From contig CAWKIA010000004.1 of the NCBI GenBank assembly GCA_963849635.1, positions 1 to 64,000 on the forward strand: a stretch of 64,000 nucleotides of DNA, given 5' to 3'. The DNA comes from CAVRUD01 sp963849635 (lineage in GTDB: Bacteria; Chloroflexota; Chloroflexia; Thermomicrobiales; UBA6265). Numbering within the stretch: the first letter of the stretch is position 1; each line of letters begins with the position of its first letter. The notes below the pieces were generated by a model that saw only the letters and a list, made by a program, of their open reading frames with translations, was not told the DNA's origin and searched no databases. A program made the translations under genes and the position numbers. Positions 10,488 to 19,321 of this stretch are shown here, in pieces.

Positions 10488-11734
10488 CCGACGCCTCGCA
10501 ACCCCAGTTGCGGCTTCCTCAGGATCTGGAGCGGATGGTGGACACGACATCCATCCGCACCCCGCCTGACCTGACGGTCGCCTGCTACACCTTTCCGCAT
10601 TTCCACCCGTCCCAACTCAACGACCAGATGTACGGCAATGGCTGGACGGAGTACATCCTGACACGGGGCGCGCGTCCGTGGTTCCCCGGCCATCAGCAGC
10701 CGCGCACACCGATGCTGGGCGAGTTGGATGAGCGCAAGCCGGCGACCTGGGAGGCCTATTTCGATCTGGCCCGGCAGCACGGGGTAAATGCCTTCATCTT
10801 CGACTGGTACTGGTACGGCGGCCGCCCCTGCCTGCATGAAGCCCTCGACGAGGGTTTTCTGGGGGCGAAGAACCGGGGCGACATCCAGTTTGCCGTGATG
10901 TGGGTCAACCACCCCTGGGCCTATTGGTTCGAGACGGCAGGGGTTAAGCCGACGAACGAGTGGCTCGTGATCTGGGCGAGCGAGGTCGGCGCCTGGGAAC
11001 CGACCCACGCCGCGCCGGAATCGGCGGTGGATGTCTGGCGCTCCCTCAGCTACATCATCGCTCGCTACTTCCACGAGCCGGGCTACTGGCAGATCGACGG
11101 CAAGCCCGTTCTCTTCCTGTGGGATCTCTCGCTCCTGCTGCGGACCTTCGGCATCGACGGAACTAAATCGTTGCTGGACGATCTGCGCGCCTTCGCTCAG
11201 AAGCTGGGGCACGAGGGGATCCACTTTCACGCCGTCTGCCAGGAACCGGGCATGGTCGAGGCAAAACACCACATCAAGGAGGTCGGGGCCGACTCCTACG
11301 GCATCTACAACTCGACCGCGATGGCCGTCGGTGGGCGGCCCAAGAGCGAGGACATCCTCGATTTCCAGGTGCTGGCCGCCGATGTCGTCACCAAGGTCTG
11401 GCCGGAGTTCGACGCCCTGATCCCGGATCTGCCCTGCTTCCCGGCCGTCAGCCCCGGCTGCGACGACACCCCCCGCCACGTTCAGCCGACCCGGCCGGAG
11501 ACGCCCGATCGGAGCAAATGGCCCGCGACCGTCATCTCCGTCAACGACACCCCGGACGCCTTCGAGGCGCTTGTCAGGGCCAGCCTCGCCTACCTGAATG
11601 ACCACCCGGATATTCCGCAAGTGCTGACCATCGGCAGCTGGAACGAGTGGACCGAGGGCCACTACCTCCTGCCCGATACCCGCTACGGCTTTGGGATTCT
11701 GCGGGCACTGGCTCGCGCCCTGGGCCGCATGTAA
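10484..11734 (+). CDS. WbsX/GH99-like protein, paralogue 3 (divergent)
   Basis: Intact 416-residue paralogue starting at GTG 10484 inside the previous stop (GTGA). It keeps VACYTFPHFHPS, FIFDWYWYGG and WNEWTEGHYLLPD. It departs from the other two in the middle: the HASMGDLS region becomes FHAVCQEPG, and the YGVVAADVVTTLWPEID strand becomes FQVLAADVVTKVWPEFD. These changes lie where the barrel would line a substrate pocket, so this copy may act on another linkage. It is followed 51 bases later by the second GH127-like gene. Confidence 0.85.
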   Translation: MTDASQPQLRLPQDLERMVDTTSIRTPPDLTVACYTFPHFHPSQLNDQMYGNGWTEYILTRGARPWFPGHQQPRTPMLGELDERKPATWEAYFDLARQHGVNAFIFDWYWYGGRPCLHEALDEGFLGAKNRGDIQFAVMWVNHPWAYWFETAGVKPTNEWLVIWASEVGAWEPTHAAPESAVDVWRSLSYIIARYFHEPGYWQIDGKPVLFLWDLSLLLRTFGIDGTKSLLDDLRAFAQKLGHEGIHFHAVCQEPGMVEAKHHIKEVGADSYGIYNSTAMAVGGRPKSEDILDFQVLAADVVTKVWPEFDALIPDLPCFPAVSPGCDDTPRHVQPTRPETPDRSKWPATVISVNDTPDAFEALVRASLAYLNDHPDIPQVLTIGSWNEWTEGHYLLPDTRYGFGILRALARALGRM

Positions 11735-11785
11735 GCAATCGCTCGGTTCCGCAATCTCACCGGTCGAAAGGTGCATTTCAATCCG

Positions 11786-13500
11786 ATGGCACAGAATCTG
11801 GTCCCGAACACCTATTTCCTCGAAGACGCGGCCAACCTGGCCCGGAGCAGCCTCCTGGCCCGGCTCGACCCCGAACTGGCCTATCAGCCCTATTTCCGCC
11901 TGGACCTCGGCCTGGAGATCCCCGAGGCAAAGCACGCCTCCTGGGACTACTGCGATATGGCCGGGCGCTTCGTCGACGCGCTCATCCTGACCGCGCCGAT
12001 GGTCGGCGCCGACCAGCCGGGTGAGGCGGAGCTCGGCCTGCGCGCGTTCTTCCTCGATCGGGCCAACCCGAACGACGGCCTCTTCTACGACGCCGAGGCT
12101 CCCTGGTCGACCTACGCCGCCGACATGTTCTGCCAGGGCCGGGTCCTCCTCGGACTGGTGAGCTGGTTCCTGCTCACGGGCGACCCAGATGTTGAGGCGA
12201 AGCTCGACGGGCTGATCGAGGGCTTGAGCCAGATCGCCGTCTGGGACGGGGATGCCTGCTCCTACCCGATGGACATCCGAATCGACGGGCAATGGGTGGA
12301 TGGCGGGCTATGGAAGGGAAACTTCCCCGGGTACGCCGCCCAGCAGATGGTGGGTCTGGCCCGCTACGCCAAGGCGACCGGCAACCCGACCGCGCTCAAG
12401 CTGGCATCGGGACTTGCCCACAACTTCGTCAACTGCGGGGTCGTCAATCCCGACGGAACGTTCACAGGACACACCCACAGTCAGGGCATCCTGCCCAGCG
12501 CCCTTGGGGTGCTGGCCTATGCTCTCGTCGCCGGCGACCGTGATCTGGCGGAGTGGTGCGGCCGTGTCTACGAGCATGCCCGCACCTGGACCTCCTCTTT
12601 CGGCTGGCTGCCGGACGGGCTCGGTTTCAGCCCCAAGGACAATTTCTTCGCCGGCACCTGCGAGACCTGCGCGCTGTGCGACCTAATCGAGCTGGCGATC
12701 ACCCTGACCGAGGCCGGCATCGGCGACTACTGGGACGATGTCGAGCGCTACGCCCGCAACCAACTCATCGAACAGCAGATCCGCGAACCCGCCCGAGCCG
12801 TCGCACCCGAGATCCTGGCCCAGACCACAACGCCGGTCGAGCAGATCCTGCGCGGCGCCTTCGACAGCACCGCCCCGCCGAACTCGCTGCTCGGGGAGCA
12901 ACGAAGGCGTGGTCGAGGGGTGTTGCACCCCAGCGGGGGCTCGGGCCTGCTTCATGGTCTGGGACCGGATCATGACGGTCGCGACCAGACGGCATCTACG
13001 TCAATCTGGCGATCAGCCGGGATGCTCCCTGGGCACGATTGACCAGCGCAGAGCCCTATCGCGGCGAACTGCGCTTAGAGGTGCGCCAAGCCAACGCCTT
13101 CTTCGTGCGTCTGCCGGAATGGGTCGACGTGGCTGCGGCTCGCCTGACCGTCGATGGCGCTGAGCGACCGATCGAGATTCGTGGGCGGTATCTCGTCCTC
13201 GGCGAACTGCGGCCCGGTCAAGTGGCCGAGGTGACGTATCCGCTTGCGGTCCAGGAGCGGACCGAGACCATCGCTGAGCGCGAGTTCACTACGCACTGGA
13301 AGGGCGGCACGGTGACGGCGATCACGCCGCCGGGCGAACGCTACCCGACCTATCGCCGTGCCGAGTACGAGGCGGACGACCCGCCGATGATCGAGCGCAC
13401 CCCCGTCATCCGGCCCTGTCGTGGTGCGTTGGTAATCCCGAAAGAGGCATATCGAGCATGCGGGTTTCGCACGATTCCGAACAATTCACCTGGGACCTGA
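11786..13500 (+). CDS. GH127-like (alpha/alpha)6-barrel glycosidase, second copy (frameshifted)
   Basis: Divergent paralogue of the protein at 5797. ATG 11786 (MAQNLVPNTYFLED) is chosen, with AAAGGTG 12 bases upstream; an in-frame GTG at 11771 is an alternative. The catalytic pattern is clear: Glu-Thr-Cys in GTCETCALCDLIE near base 12660 and Cys-Cys in EGCCTPAGAR near base 12917, as in GH127 enzymes with a Zn-bound cysteine nucleophile. Frame changes lie near 12895 and 12980. The C-terminal beta-domain continues through VRLPEWVDV to the TGA at 13498-13500. There is no signal peptide. The last 43 bases overlap the start of the GH36 gene. Arabinofuranosidase activity is inferred from the family only. 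Confidence 0.75.
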
Positions 13501-15527
13501 CCTGGGCCGACTTGCGCTACCGGCTGCGCCTGCAGAACGGCGCCCTGGTCTGCGAGTACTTCGGCCCCGCCGACCGCTACTCCCCGCCGACCGAATGGCC
13601 CGTCCCAGACCCGATTCAGACGACCCGGACCGAGGGCCGCGTCGGTGTCGGCCCGGCGGACAGGGCAGTCTCGTGGTCGTTGGCGGGCTGGGAGCAACCG
13701 GATCCGAATCTCTTCGTCCTGACCCTCGCGGGCGATCTCCCCGTTCGATCCGAACTGCGGTTCCAGGTCGATGAGGCGACTGGCCTCCTGGTGCGGTCGA
13801 CAACCCTTCACCATGCGGGCGGACCGGACGCGGTTCAGATCAACTCTGCACAGAGCGTGGCGGCGCTCATGCCGTCCGACATCGAAGAATTGATCCACCT
13901 CGCCGGTCGGCTCGTCGCCGAGAACCAGATGAAGCGGCAGTGGCTGACGGAGACACCGGTCTATCTGGAGAGCCGGGCCGGGAAGACCGGCTACCGCTTC
14001 GCGCCCTACGTGGCGCTCACCTCCGGCACCCACACATACCTCTGCGAACTCGATTGGTCCGGCAACTGGCAGATCCACGTCGAGCGCCAGGTCGACGGCA
14101 AGGTCCATCTGGCCGGTGGGCTCAACCCGTGGGGACTCCGGCATCACCTCCAGCCAGGAGAGACGCTGGAGCTACCGGCCGCGATCTTGGGATGCGTGCC
14201 GGGTGATCTCAACGCCGCCACCCAGCGGTTGCACGACCTGCGCCGGGCGCGGCGACCGAATCCAGACCGGCCCGTCCCGGTTCACTTCAACACCTGGTAC
14301 CCGGCGGTCGAGTTCATCCCCTTCGAGCGGGCGAAGGAATACGCCCACCACGCCGCCGACCTCGGCTGCGACCTGCTGGTCGTCGATGCCGGCTGGTTCC
14401 GGAAAGAGGTCGAGGTCGAGGGGGACGGCTGGTGGCGCAAGACCGGCGACTGGATCGTCGATGAGCGCATGTACCCCGACGGCATGGAAGCCCTGAGCGA
14501 GGTCTGTCGCTCCCGCGGGATCGGCTTTGGCATCTGGTTCGAGCCGGAGGCCGTCGGAGTCAACGCCTGGGTGCGGCGCAATCACCCGGAATGGCTGCAC
14601 GCCGTCGGTGGGGTCGTCCCCCGGGATGAAGACCGGGCGATTCTCCACCTCGGCGTCCCTGAAGCGCGGGAGTTCATCCGCGAGCGCATCCTGGCGATTC
14701 TCACGCGCACGGACGCCGTCTGGATGAAATGGGATTTCAATACTGACCTCGATCAGGGCGGCTGGTCACCCGGGCTTCCCGACGACCTCACGGCCCAGGA
14801 TCCGCTCATCGCCCACTACCGCGGCGTCTACCAGTTGCAGGACGAGATCCGGGCCGCGATGCCAGATCTGACCCTGGAGATGTGCGCCGGGGGCGGCAGC
14901 CGGGTCGATGGCGCGATCATGCAGCACGCCCACGTCAACTGGATGAGCGACCAGACCCAGGCCCTGGTGACCCTGGCGATCCACTTCGGCAGCCACCTCG
15001 CCCATCCCGCCGTCGAGCGCAACGCCTGGCTGGTCGAATGGCCCGCCCACGACGCCCTGCACAGGCGCCAGTGGACCGACGAGCGCGGCGACCTCGCCTT
15101 CCGCACCCGGGTGGCGATGCTCGGCTCCTTCGGGGTCAGCGCCCCGGTCGAGCGCTGGTCGGAGGGGGACAAGGCGCTCGTCCGCGAGCACATCGCCTGG
15201 TACAAGCGCCTCGTCCAACCGCTGGTCCAAACCGGCAATCACTACCTCCTCACCCCGCCACCACCGGTGAGCGGCGAGGGTGATTGGGCGGCAGCCTGGT
15301 ACGTCGCCAAGGACGCGAGCCAGGGTGTCGTGCTCGCCTTCCGCCTCCTCAGCGCCAGTGGAGAGCGGACGTTTGCCCTGCCGGGCCTCGACCCTGATGC
15401 CAACTACGCCGTGACGCCGTTCGGCGGCGAACGCCAGGAACGAACCGGCGCGGAACTCGCCGCCGGCCTGACCATAACGGCCCCGGAACACTACCGCTCC
15501 GCCCTCATGGCAATCGAAAGGATCTGA
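13458..15527 (+). CDS. GH36 alpha-galactosidase
   Basis: Cytoplasmic alpha-galactosidase, 689 residues, intact. The layout is classical: a beta-supersandwich N-domain, a TIM barrel and a short C-terminal sheet. The nucleophile Asp is in MKWDFNTD (Asp426). The acid/base Asp is in NWMSDQT (Asp498), following the substrate-binding CAGGGSRVDGAIM. FNTWYPA and VVDAGWF at the barrel start are also family hallmarks. It would release terminal alpha-galactose from imported oligosaccharides. ATG 13458 lies inside the 3' end of the preceding gene, preceded by AGAGG, so the two are coupled. The family call is firm; natural substrate (raffinose-type or plant glycan side chains) is not determinable here. 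Confidence 0.93.
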   Translation: MRVSHDSEQFTWDLTWADLRYRLRLQNGALVCEYFGPADRYSPPTEWPVPDPIQTTRTEGRVGVGPADRAVSWSLAGWEQPDPNLFVLTLAGDLPVRSELRFQVDEATGLLVRSTTLHHAGGPDAVQINSAQSVAALMPSDIEELIHLAGRLVAENQMKRQWLTETPVYLESRAGKTGYRFAPYVALTSGTHTYLCELDWSGNWQIHVERQVDGKVHLAGGLNPWGLRHHLQPGETLELPAAILGCVPGDLNAATQRLHDLRRARRPNPDRPVPVHFNTWYPAVEFIPFERAKEYAHHAADLGCDLLVVDAGWFRKEVEVEGDGWWRKTGDWIVDERMYPDGMEALSEVCRSRGIGFGIWFEPEAVGVNAWVRRNHPEWLHAVGGVVPRDEDRAILHLGVPEAREFIRERILAILTRTDAVWMKWDFNTDLDQGGWSPGLPDDLTAQDPLIAHYRGVYQLQDEIRAAMPDLTLEMCAGGGSRVDGAIMQHAHVNWMSDQTQALVTLAIHFGSHLAHPAVERNAWLVEWPAHDALHRRQWTDERGDLAFRTRVAMLGSFGVSAPVERWSEGDKALVREHIAWYKRLVQPLVQTGNHYLLTPPPPVSGEGDWAAAWYVAKDASQGVVLAFRLLSASGERTFALPGLDPDANYAVTPFGGERQERTGAELAAGLTITAPEHYRSALMAIERI

Positions 15528-15625
15528 GATGTGCGATCGACATGATTCCGAAAGCCGGGCGCCTCCCCACGAATCCGGGACCTCCTCGTCGTCCGGCAAC
15601 TGGCATTCACAGGTCGGACGGCGAT

Positions 15626-15713
15626 GTAGGGGCATCCGCTTGCGGTGCCCTGGTCCCCATAACGAACGTCGCGGTAGGCAACCGGGCAGGGCAAGCCCTA
15701 CCCCTACCAGGTG
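15626..15713. repeat. REP-like palindrome, GTAGGGGCATCCGCTTGCGG family
   Basis: Starts GTAGGGGCATCCGCTTGCGG and ends with GGGCAAGCCCTACCCCTAC, so the two ends pair. A close copy lies at 19189-19268. With the next repeat it fills the otherwise empty 15528-15848. Confidence 0.75.
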
Positions 15714-15736
15714 ACGACGCACCCATTGCGCAACCC

Positions 15737-15800
15737 TTAGCCTCGGAGAGGCTGTTCTTGTTAGCCCGGGCAACCTTGGGTCGTCAGCCCCGGGCTCCAC
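15737..15800. repeat. Dispersed repeat, TAGCCTCGGAGAGGCT family
   Basis: Second copy of the repeat first seen at 7590: AGCCTCGGAGAGGCT, then AGCCCGGGCAACCTTGGG and CAGCCCCGGGCT. It ends about 50 bases before the second binding-protein gene. Confidence 0.7.
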
Positions 15801-15848
15801 CAACACCGACATTGACGTTCCATCGGGCGGAATGAACGGAGAAGAGCG

Positions 15849-17149
15849 ATGAAGCGGGTTCGCCTATTTCCTGCCCTCGTAACGGTCTTCCTCCTCGTGA
15901 TCGCGGCGGTCGGGCAACGGGCGCATGCCCGCGCCCAGGATCCCGCCTACGAAGAGGGCGAGTTGCGGGTCTTCGTCTGCTGCGCCAGCGGCGAAGCCGA
16001 CCTTGAGATCCGCGACCAGATCAACAAGTCGTTCGAAGAGTCGCATCCCGGCGTGACCATCAAGCAGGAAGTCCTGCCGGCCGGGACCGACTACTTCGAG
16101 AAGCTGCAGACCATGATCGCCTCCGGCGATGTCCCGGATGTCTTCGACATGTGGGAAGGCTTCGTCCAGCCCTACGCCGAAGCTGGACACCTGCTCAACA
16201 TGGATCCCTACATGCAGGCTAGCGGCATGACGAGCGATCAGTTCGACCCGCGCATCCTGGAGCTGAACTCCTGGAACGGATCGCTCTACTCGCTGCCGAT
16301 CGAGTACGTGCCCTACCCGGCCGCGCTCTACTACAACGTCAAGCTCTTCGAAGAGGCGGGAATGGCACCGCCCGACGAGACCTGGACGTGGGCCGAGCTG
16401 CGCGACGCCGCGATGAAGCTGACCAAGACCGAAGGCGACACCACCACCCAGTGGGGCCTGCTCTACGACTACAACTTCTACCCGCAGTGGCTGAGCTGGA
16501 TCTGGGCCAACGGCGGAGACTTCTTCAACGCCGACCAGACCTCCTGCGCCCTGACCGAGCCAGCCGCGACCGAAGCCCTTCAGTTCTGGGCCGACCTCGA
16601 TCAACGTCGATAAGGTCGCTCCGCCGAACGCGGTCCTGCAGGGCTACGAGGGTGCCGCCAACGGCTTCGTGTCCGGTCAGGCGGCGATGTACTTCGGCGC
16701 CGGATGGGACCCGCCCACCTTCGACACCGTCCCTGACCTCCAGTACGCCATGGCTCCTGCTCCCGAAGAGCCCCACCGGTGGCCAGGCGTCCTACCTCAT
16801 GAATCTCACCTGGGGCATCTCGTCCGACTCCGACATGAAGCAGACGGCCTGGGAGTACTCCCAGTACTTCGCCACCGAAGGCGAGCGCCTGCGCCTCGCC
16901 TCGATCTCCTCGGTGCCCTCCTACCTGCCGCTGGCGGAGGAGTGGCTGACCCCGGAGAAGGAGGCCAAGGGCTACGGGCTCTACCTCGACGCCGCCCAGT
17001 ACGCCTACGTCCCCGGCGCCGGCGAGAAGTGGGGCCGGATCTCCGTCCTCGCTCAGGGCGAGTTCGACCTCCTCTTCGCCGGAGACGCCTCGGCGACGGA
17101 GGTGGCGGAACGGATCTGCCCCCAGGTCGACCGTGAGCTGAGCAGGTAG
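15849..17149 (+). CDS. ABC sugar transporter, solute-binding protein 2 (family 1, frameshifted)
   Basis: Binding protein of the second sugar importer in the locus. ATG 15849 follows GGAGAAGAG. A Sec-type signal is clear: basic KR, a hydrophobic core (LFPALVTVFLLVIAAVG) and an Ala-rich cleavage region near AHARAQ. The mature part has ESHPGVTIK, the ASGDVPDVFDMWEGF segment and YYNVKLFEEAG, typical of the family. Frame changes near 16600 and 16775 break it, but the sequence resumes (VSGQAAMYFGAGWD, then TGGQASYLMNL) and ends at TAG 17147-17149. Corrected length is about 433 residues. It is only distantly similar to the first binding protein, so the two importers probably take different glycans. 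Confidence 0.83.
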
Positions 17150-17172
17150 CCCTACAGCTAAGCGCCGTCGAA

Positions 17173-17212
17173 TAGCCTCGAGGCTGTCATGTTAGCCCGG
17201 GCGTGCCCGGCG
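17173..17212. repeat. Dispersed repeat, TAGCCTCGAGGCT family (degenerate)
   Basis: Shortened copy of the 7590 repeat: ATAGCCTCGAGGCTGTCATG followed by TTAGCCCGGGCGTGCCCGG. It lies between the second binding protein and its permease. Confidence 0.55.
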
Positions 17213-17295
17213 CCGACGCAATCTGCACGACGACGCTTCAGAGCGAAGCGGCGTCCTGGCCACGCCAGCGGACGGCCGTCTCGCCGGAGCGCGCG

Positions 17296-18242
17296 ATGCA
17301 AACCCCAGTCCTGACCGCCCAAGCAACCTCGAAAGCGCGCCCTGCCGCCTCCCCGCCCTGCGCGGCACTAAGCGGGAAGCCCTGTTCGGCTACCTGTTCA
17401 TCTCCCCATGGATAGTTGGATTCCTGGTGTTGCAGGCAGGCCCGATGATCGCCTCGCTCTGGATCAGCCTGACCAACTGGAACCTGATCGACCCGGCCGA
17501 GTACGTCGGGCTGGAGAACTACCGGTACACCCTCGAAGATCCCCTCTTCGAGAAGTCGCTCAAGGTCACCGCCACTTACACCCTGATCAGCGTCCCGTGC
17601 GGCCTGGTGATCTCCCTCCTGATCGCGTCGCTGTTGAACCGCAAAGTGCCGGGGATCGCCTTCTTCCGCACGCTCTACTACCTGCCCGTCGTCATCTCCG
17701 GGGTGGGGACGGCGGTCGTCTGGGAATGGGTCTTCAATCCGCAATTCGGGATTCTCAACTACTTGCTCTCACTGATCGGAGTACCAGGTCCTGAATGGCT
17801 GGCCAGCCCCGATTGGGCTCTGGAGCCATGATCATCCTCAGCTTCTGGAGCACCGGCGCCGCCATCGTCGTCTTCCTCGCGGCCCTGCAGGGGGTGCCGA
17901 CGCACCCTCTACGAGGCGGCGGCGATCGACGGCGCCGGACGGCTCTCGACCTTCTGGAACGTCACCCTGCCGATGGTCTCCCCGGCCGTCCTGTTCAACA
18001 CGATCATCGGGATCATCGCCTCGTTCCAGACCTTTACCTACGCCTACGTCCTCACCCAGGGCGGTCCCGCCTATTCGACGATGTTCTATGCCCTCTACCT
18101 CTATCAGAACGCCTTTCGATGGTTTGACATGGGCTACGCCTCGGCCCTCGCCTGGGTCCTCTTCCTGATGATCATGGCCTGCACGCTGCTGCTCCTGCGC
18201 CTCTCCCGACCCTACGTCCACTACGAAGGAGGGGCACGCTGA
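17296..18242 (+). CDS. ABC sugar transporter permease 2a, MalF/UgpA type (frameshifted)
   Basis: Channel subunit of the second importer. ATG 17296 (MQTPVLTAQATSK) starts it. Frame changes near 17360, 17820 and 17900 interrupt the gene, yet each piece matches the family: FGYLFISPWIVGFLVLQAGPM, FRTLYYLPVVISGVGTAVVW, then the EAA loop LYEAAAIDGAGRLSTFWNVTLPMVSP, then FDMGYASALAWVLFL. The last piece ends with RPYVHYEGGAR and TGA 18240-18242, which overlaps the next ATG. Corrected length is about 315 residues, close to its paralogue at 3716. Confidence 0.83.
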
Positions 18243-19129
18243 TGGCCGCTCCCTCGCTGCCCACCTCCGTCTCGCCGATCACCTCCAACGGTCTCGCACG
18301 TCCGAAATGGACCGAATACATCCTGGTCTACGCCGCCCTAATCGCGGTCGGGGCGGTGATGGCCCTGCCGCTGCTGTGGACGATCTCATCGGCCCTGAAG
18401 GTGCCCGGCACCTCGTTCGTCTTCCCGCCGAAATGGCTGCCAAACCCAGGGACACTCGACAATTTCGGCCGCGTGCTCGACCTGATCCCCTTCTGGACGT
18501 TCCTGCGCAACAGCCTGCTCGTCACCTCAATGGCGATGATCGGCGAGATTCTCTCCGCCTCGATGGTCGCCTACGGCTTTGCCCGGTTCCGGTTCCCGGG
18601 ACGGAACGTGCTCTTCGTGATCGTCCTGGCGACGATGATGATCCCCTACCCGGTGACGATCGTCCCCTCGTTCATCCTCTTCCGCGAGCTGGGCTGGATC
18701 AACACCTATCTTCCCCTGACGGTGCCCGCCTTCCTCGGCCCGGCCTTCTCGATCTTCCTCCTCCGCCAGTTCTTCATGACCATCTCCCACGACCTGGACG
18801 ACGCCGCCAAACTCGACGGGGCGTCGGAGCTGAGGATCTACTGGCAGATCATCTTGCCGCTCTCGAAACCGGCCCTGGCCACCGTCGCGGTCTTCTCGTT
18901 CGTCGCCAACTGGAACGATTTCCTCAACCCGCTCATCTACCTGAGCGAGACCGACGAATACACCCTCTCCCTGGGGATCAACTTCCTCCGGTCCGCCCGA
19001 AGTCAGCCGACCGATCCAGCCATCCAGATGGCCGGCACCCTGATGTACATCCTCCCCTGCGTCATCCTCCTCTTCGCCGCCCAGCGCTACTTCGTCCAGG
19101 GGATCGTCACGACGGGGCTGAAGGAGTGA
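18242..19129 (+). CDS. ABC sugar transporter permease 2b, MalG/UgpE type
   Basis: Intact 295-residue partner of the preceding permease, coupled to it by a TGATG overlap. It shows an N-terminal membrane segment (YAALIAVGAVMALPLLWTISSALK), RFPGRNVLFVIVLATMMIPYPVTIVP in the middle, and the EAA loop LDDAAKLDGASELRIYWQIILPLSKPAL. The C-terminus QRYFVQGIVTTGLKE is standard. As in the first transporter there is no ATPase gene nearby, so a shared ATPase encoded elsewhere is expected. Confidence 0.93.
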   Translation: MAAPSLPTSVSPITSNGLARPKWTEYILVYAALIAVGAVMALPLLWTISSALKVPGTSFVFPPKWLPNPGTLDNFGRVLDLIPFWTFLRNSLLVTSMAMIGEILSASMVAYGFARFRFPGRNVLFVIVLATMMIPYPVTIVPSFILFRELGWINTYLPLTVPAFLGPAFSIFLLRQFFMTISHDLDDAAKLDGASELRIYWQIILPLSKPALATVAVFSFVANWNDFLNPLIYLSETDEYTLSLGINFLRSARSQPTDPAIQMAGTLMYILPCVILLFAAQRYFVQGIVTTGLKE

Positions 19130-19188
19130 AACCGAACGTTCTGGTGGCTCGTCAACCATGGTTCACACAGCAAGCACCCTTGTCCTTG

Positions 19189-19268
19189 TAGGGGCATCCG
19201 CTTGCGGTGCCCTGTTCCCCAAGGCAGGCGTCGCGGTGGGCGGCCGGGCAGGGCAAGCCCTGCACCAT
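19189..19268. repeat. REP-like palindrome, GTAGGGGCATCCGCTTGCGG family
   Basis: Second copy of the 15626 palindrome, with the same ends (GTAGGGGCATCCGCTTGCGG and GGGCAGGGCAAGCCCTGC). The centre differs. It fills most of the gap before the next glycosidase. Confidence 0.75.
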
Positions 19269-19321
19269 ACGAGCGTCGCGGCAATCGATTCAAGTCTTTA
19301 TATCGACATCAGGAGCACAAC

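Noticed and set aside
10403..12292. Very long open frame on the - strand opposite the glycosidase genes
   Set aside because: It is the antisense of intact coding genes in GC-rich DNA; the protein has no fold pattern and is rich in Gly/Val/Arg/Asp as expected for a shadow frame.
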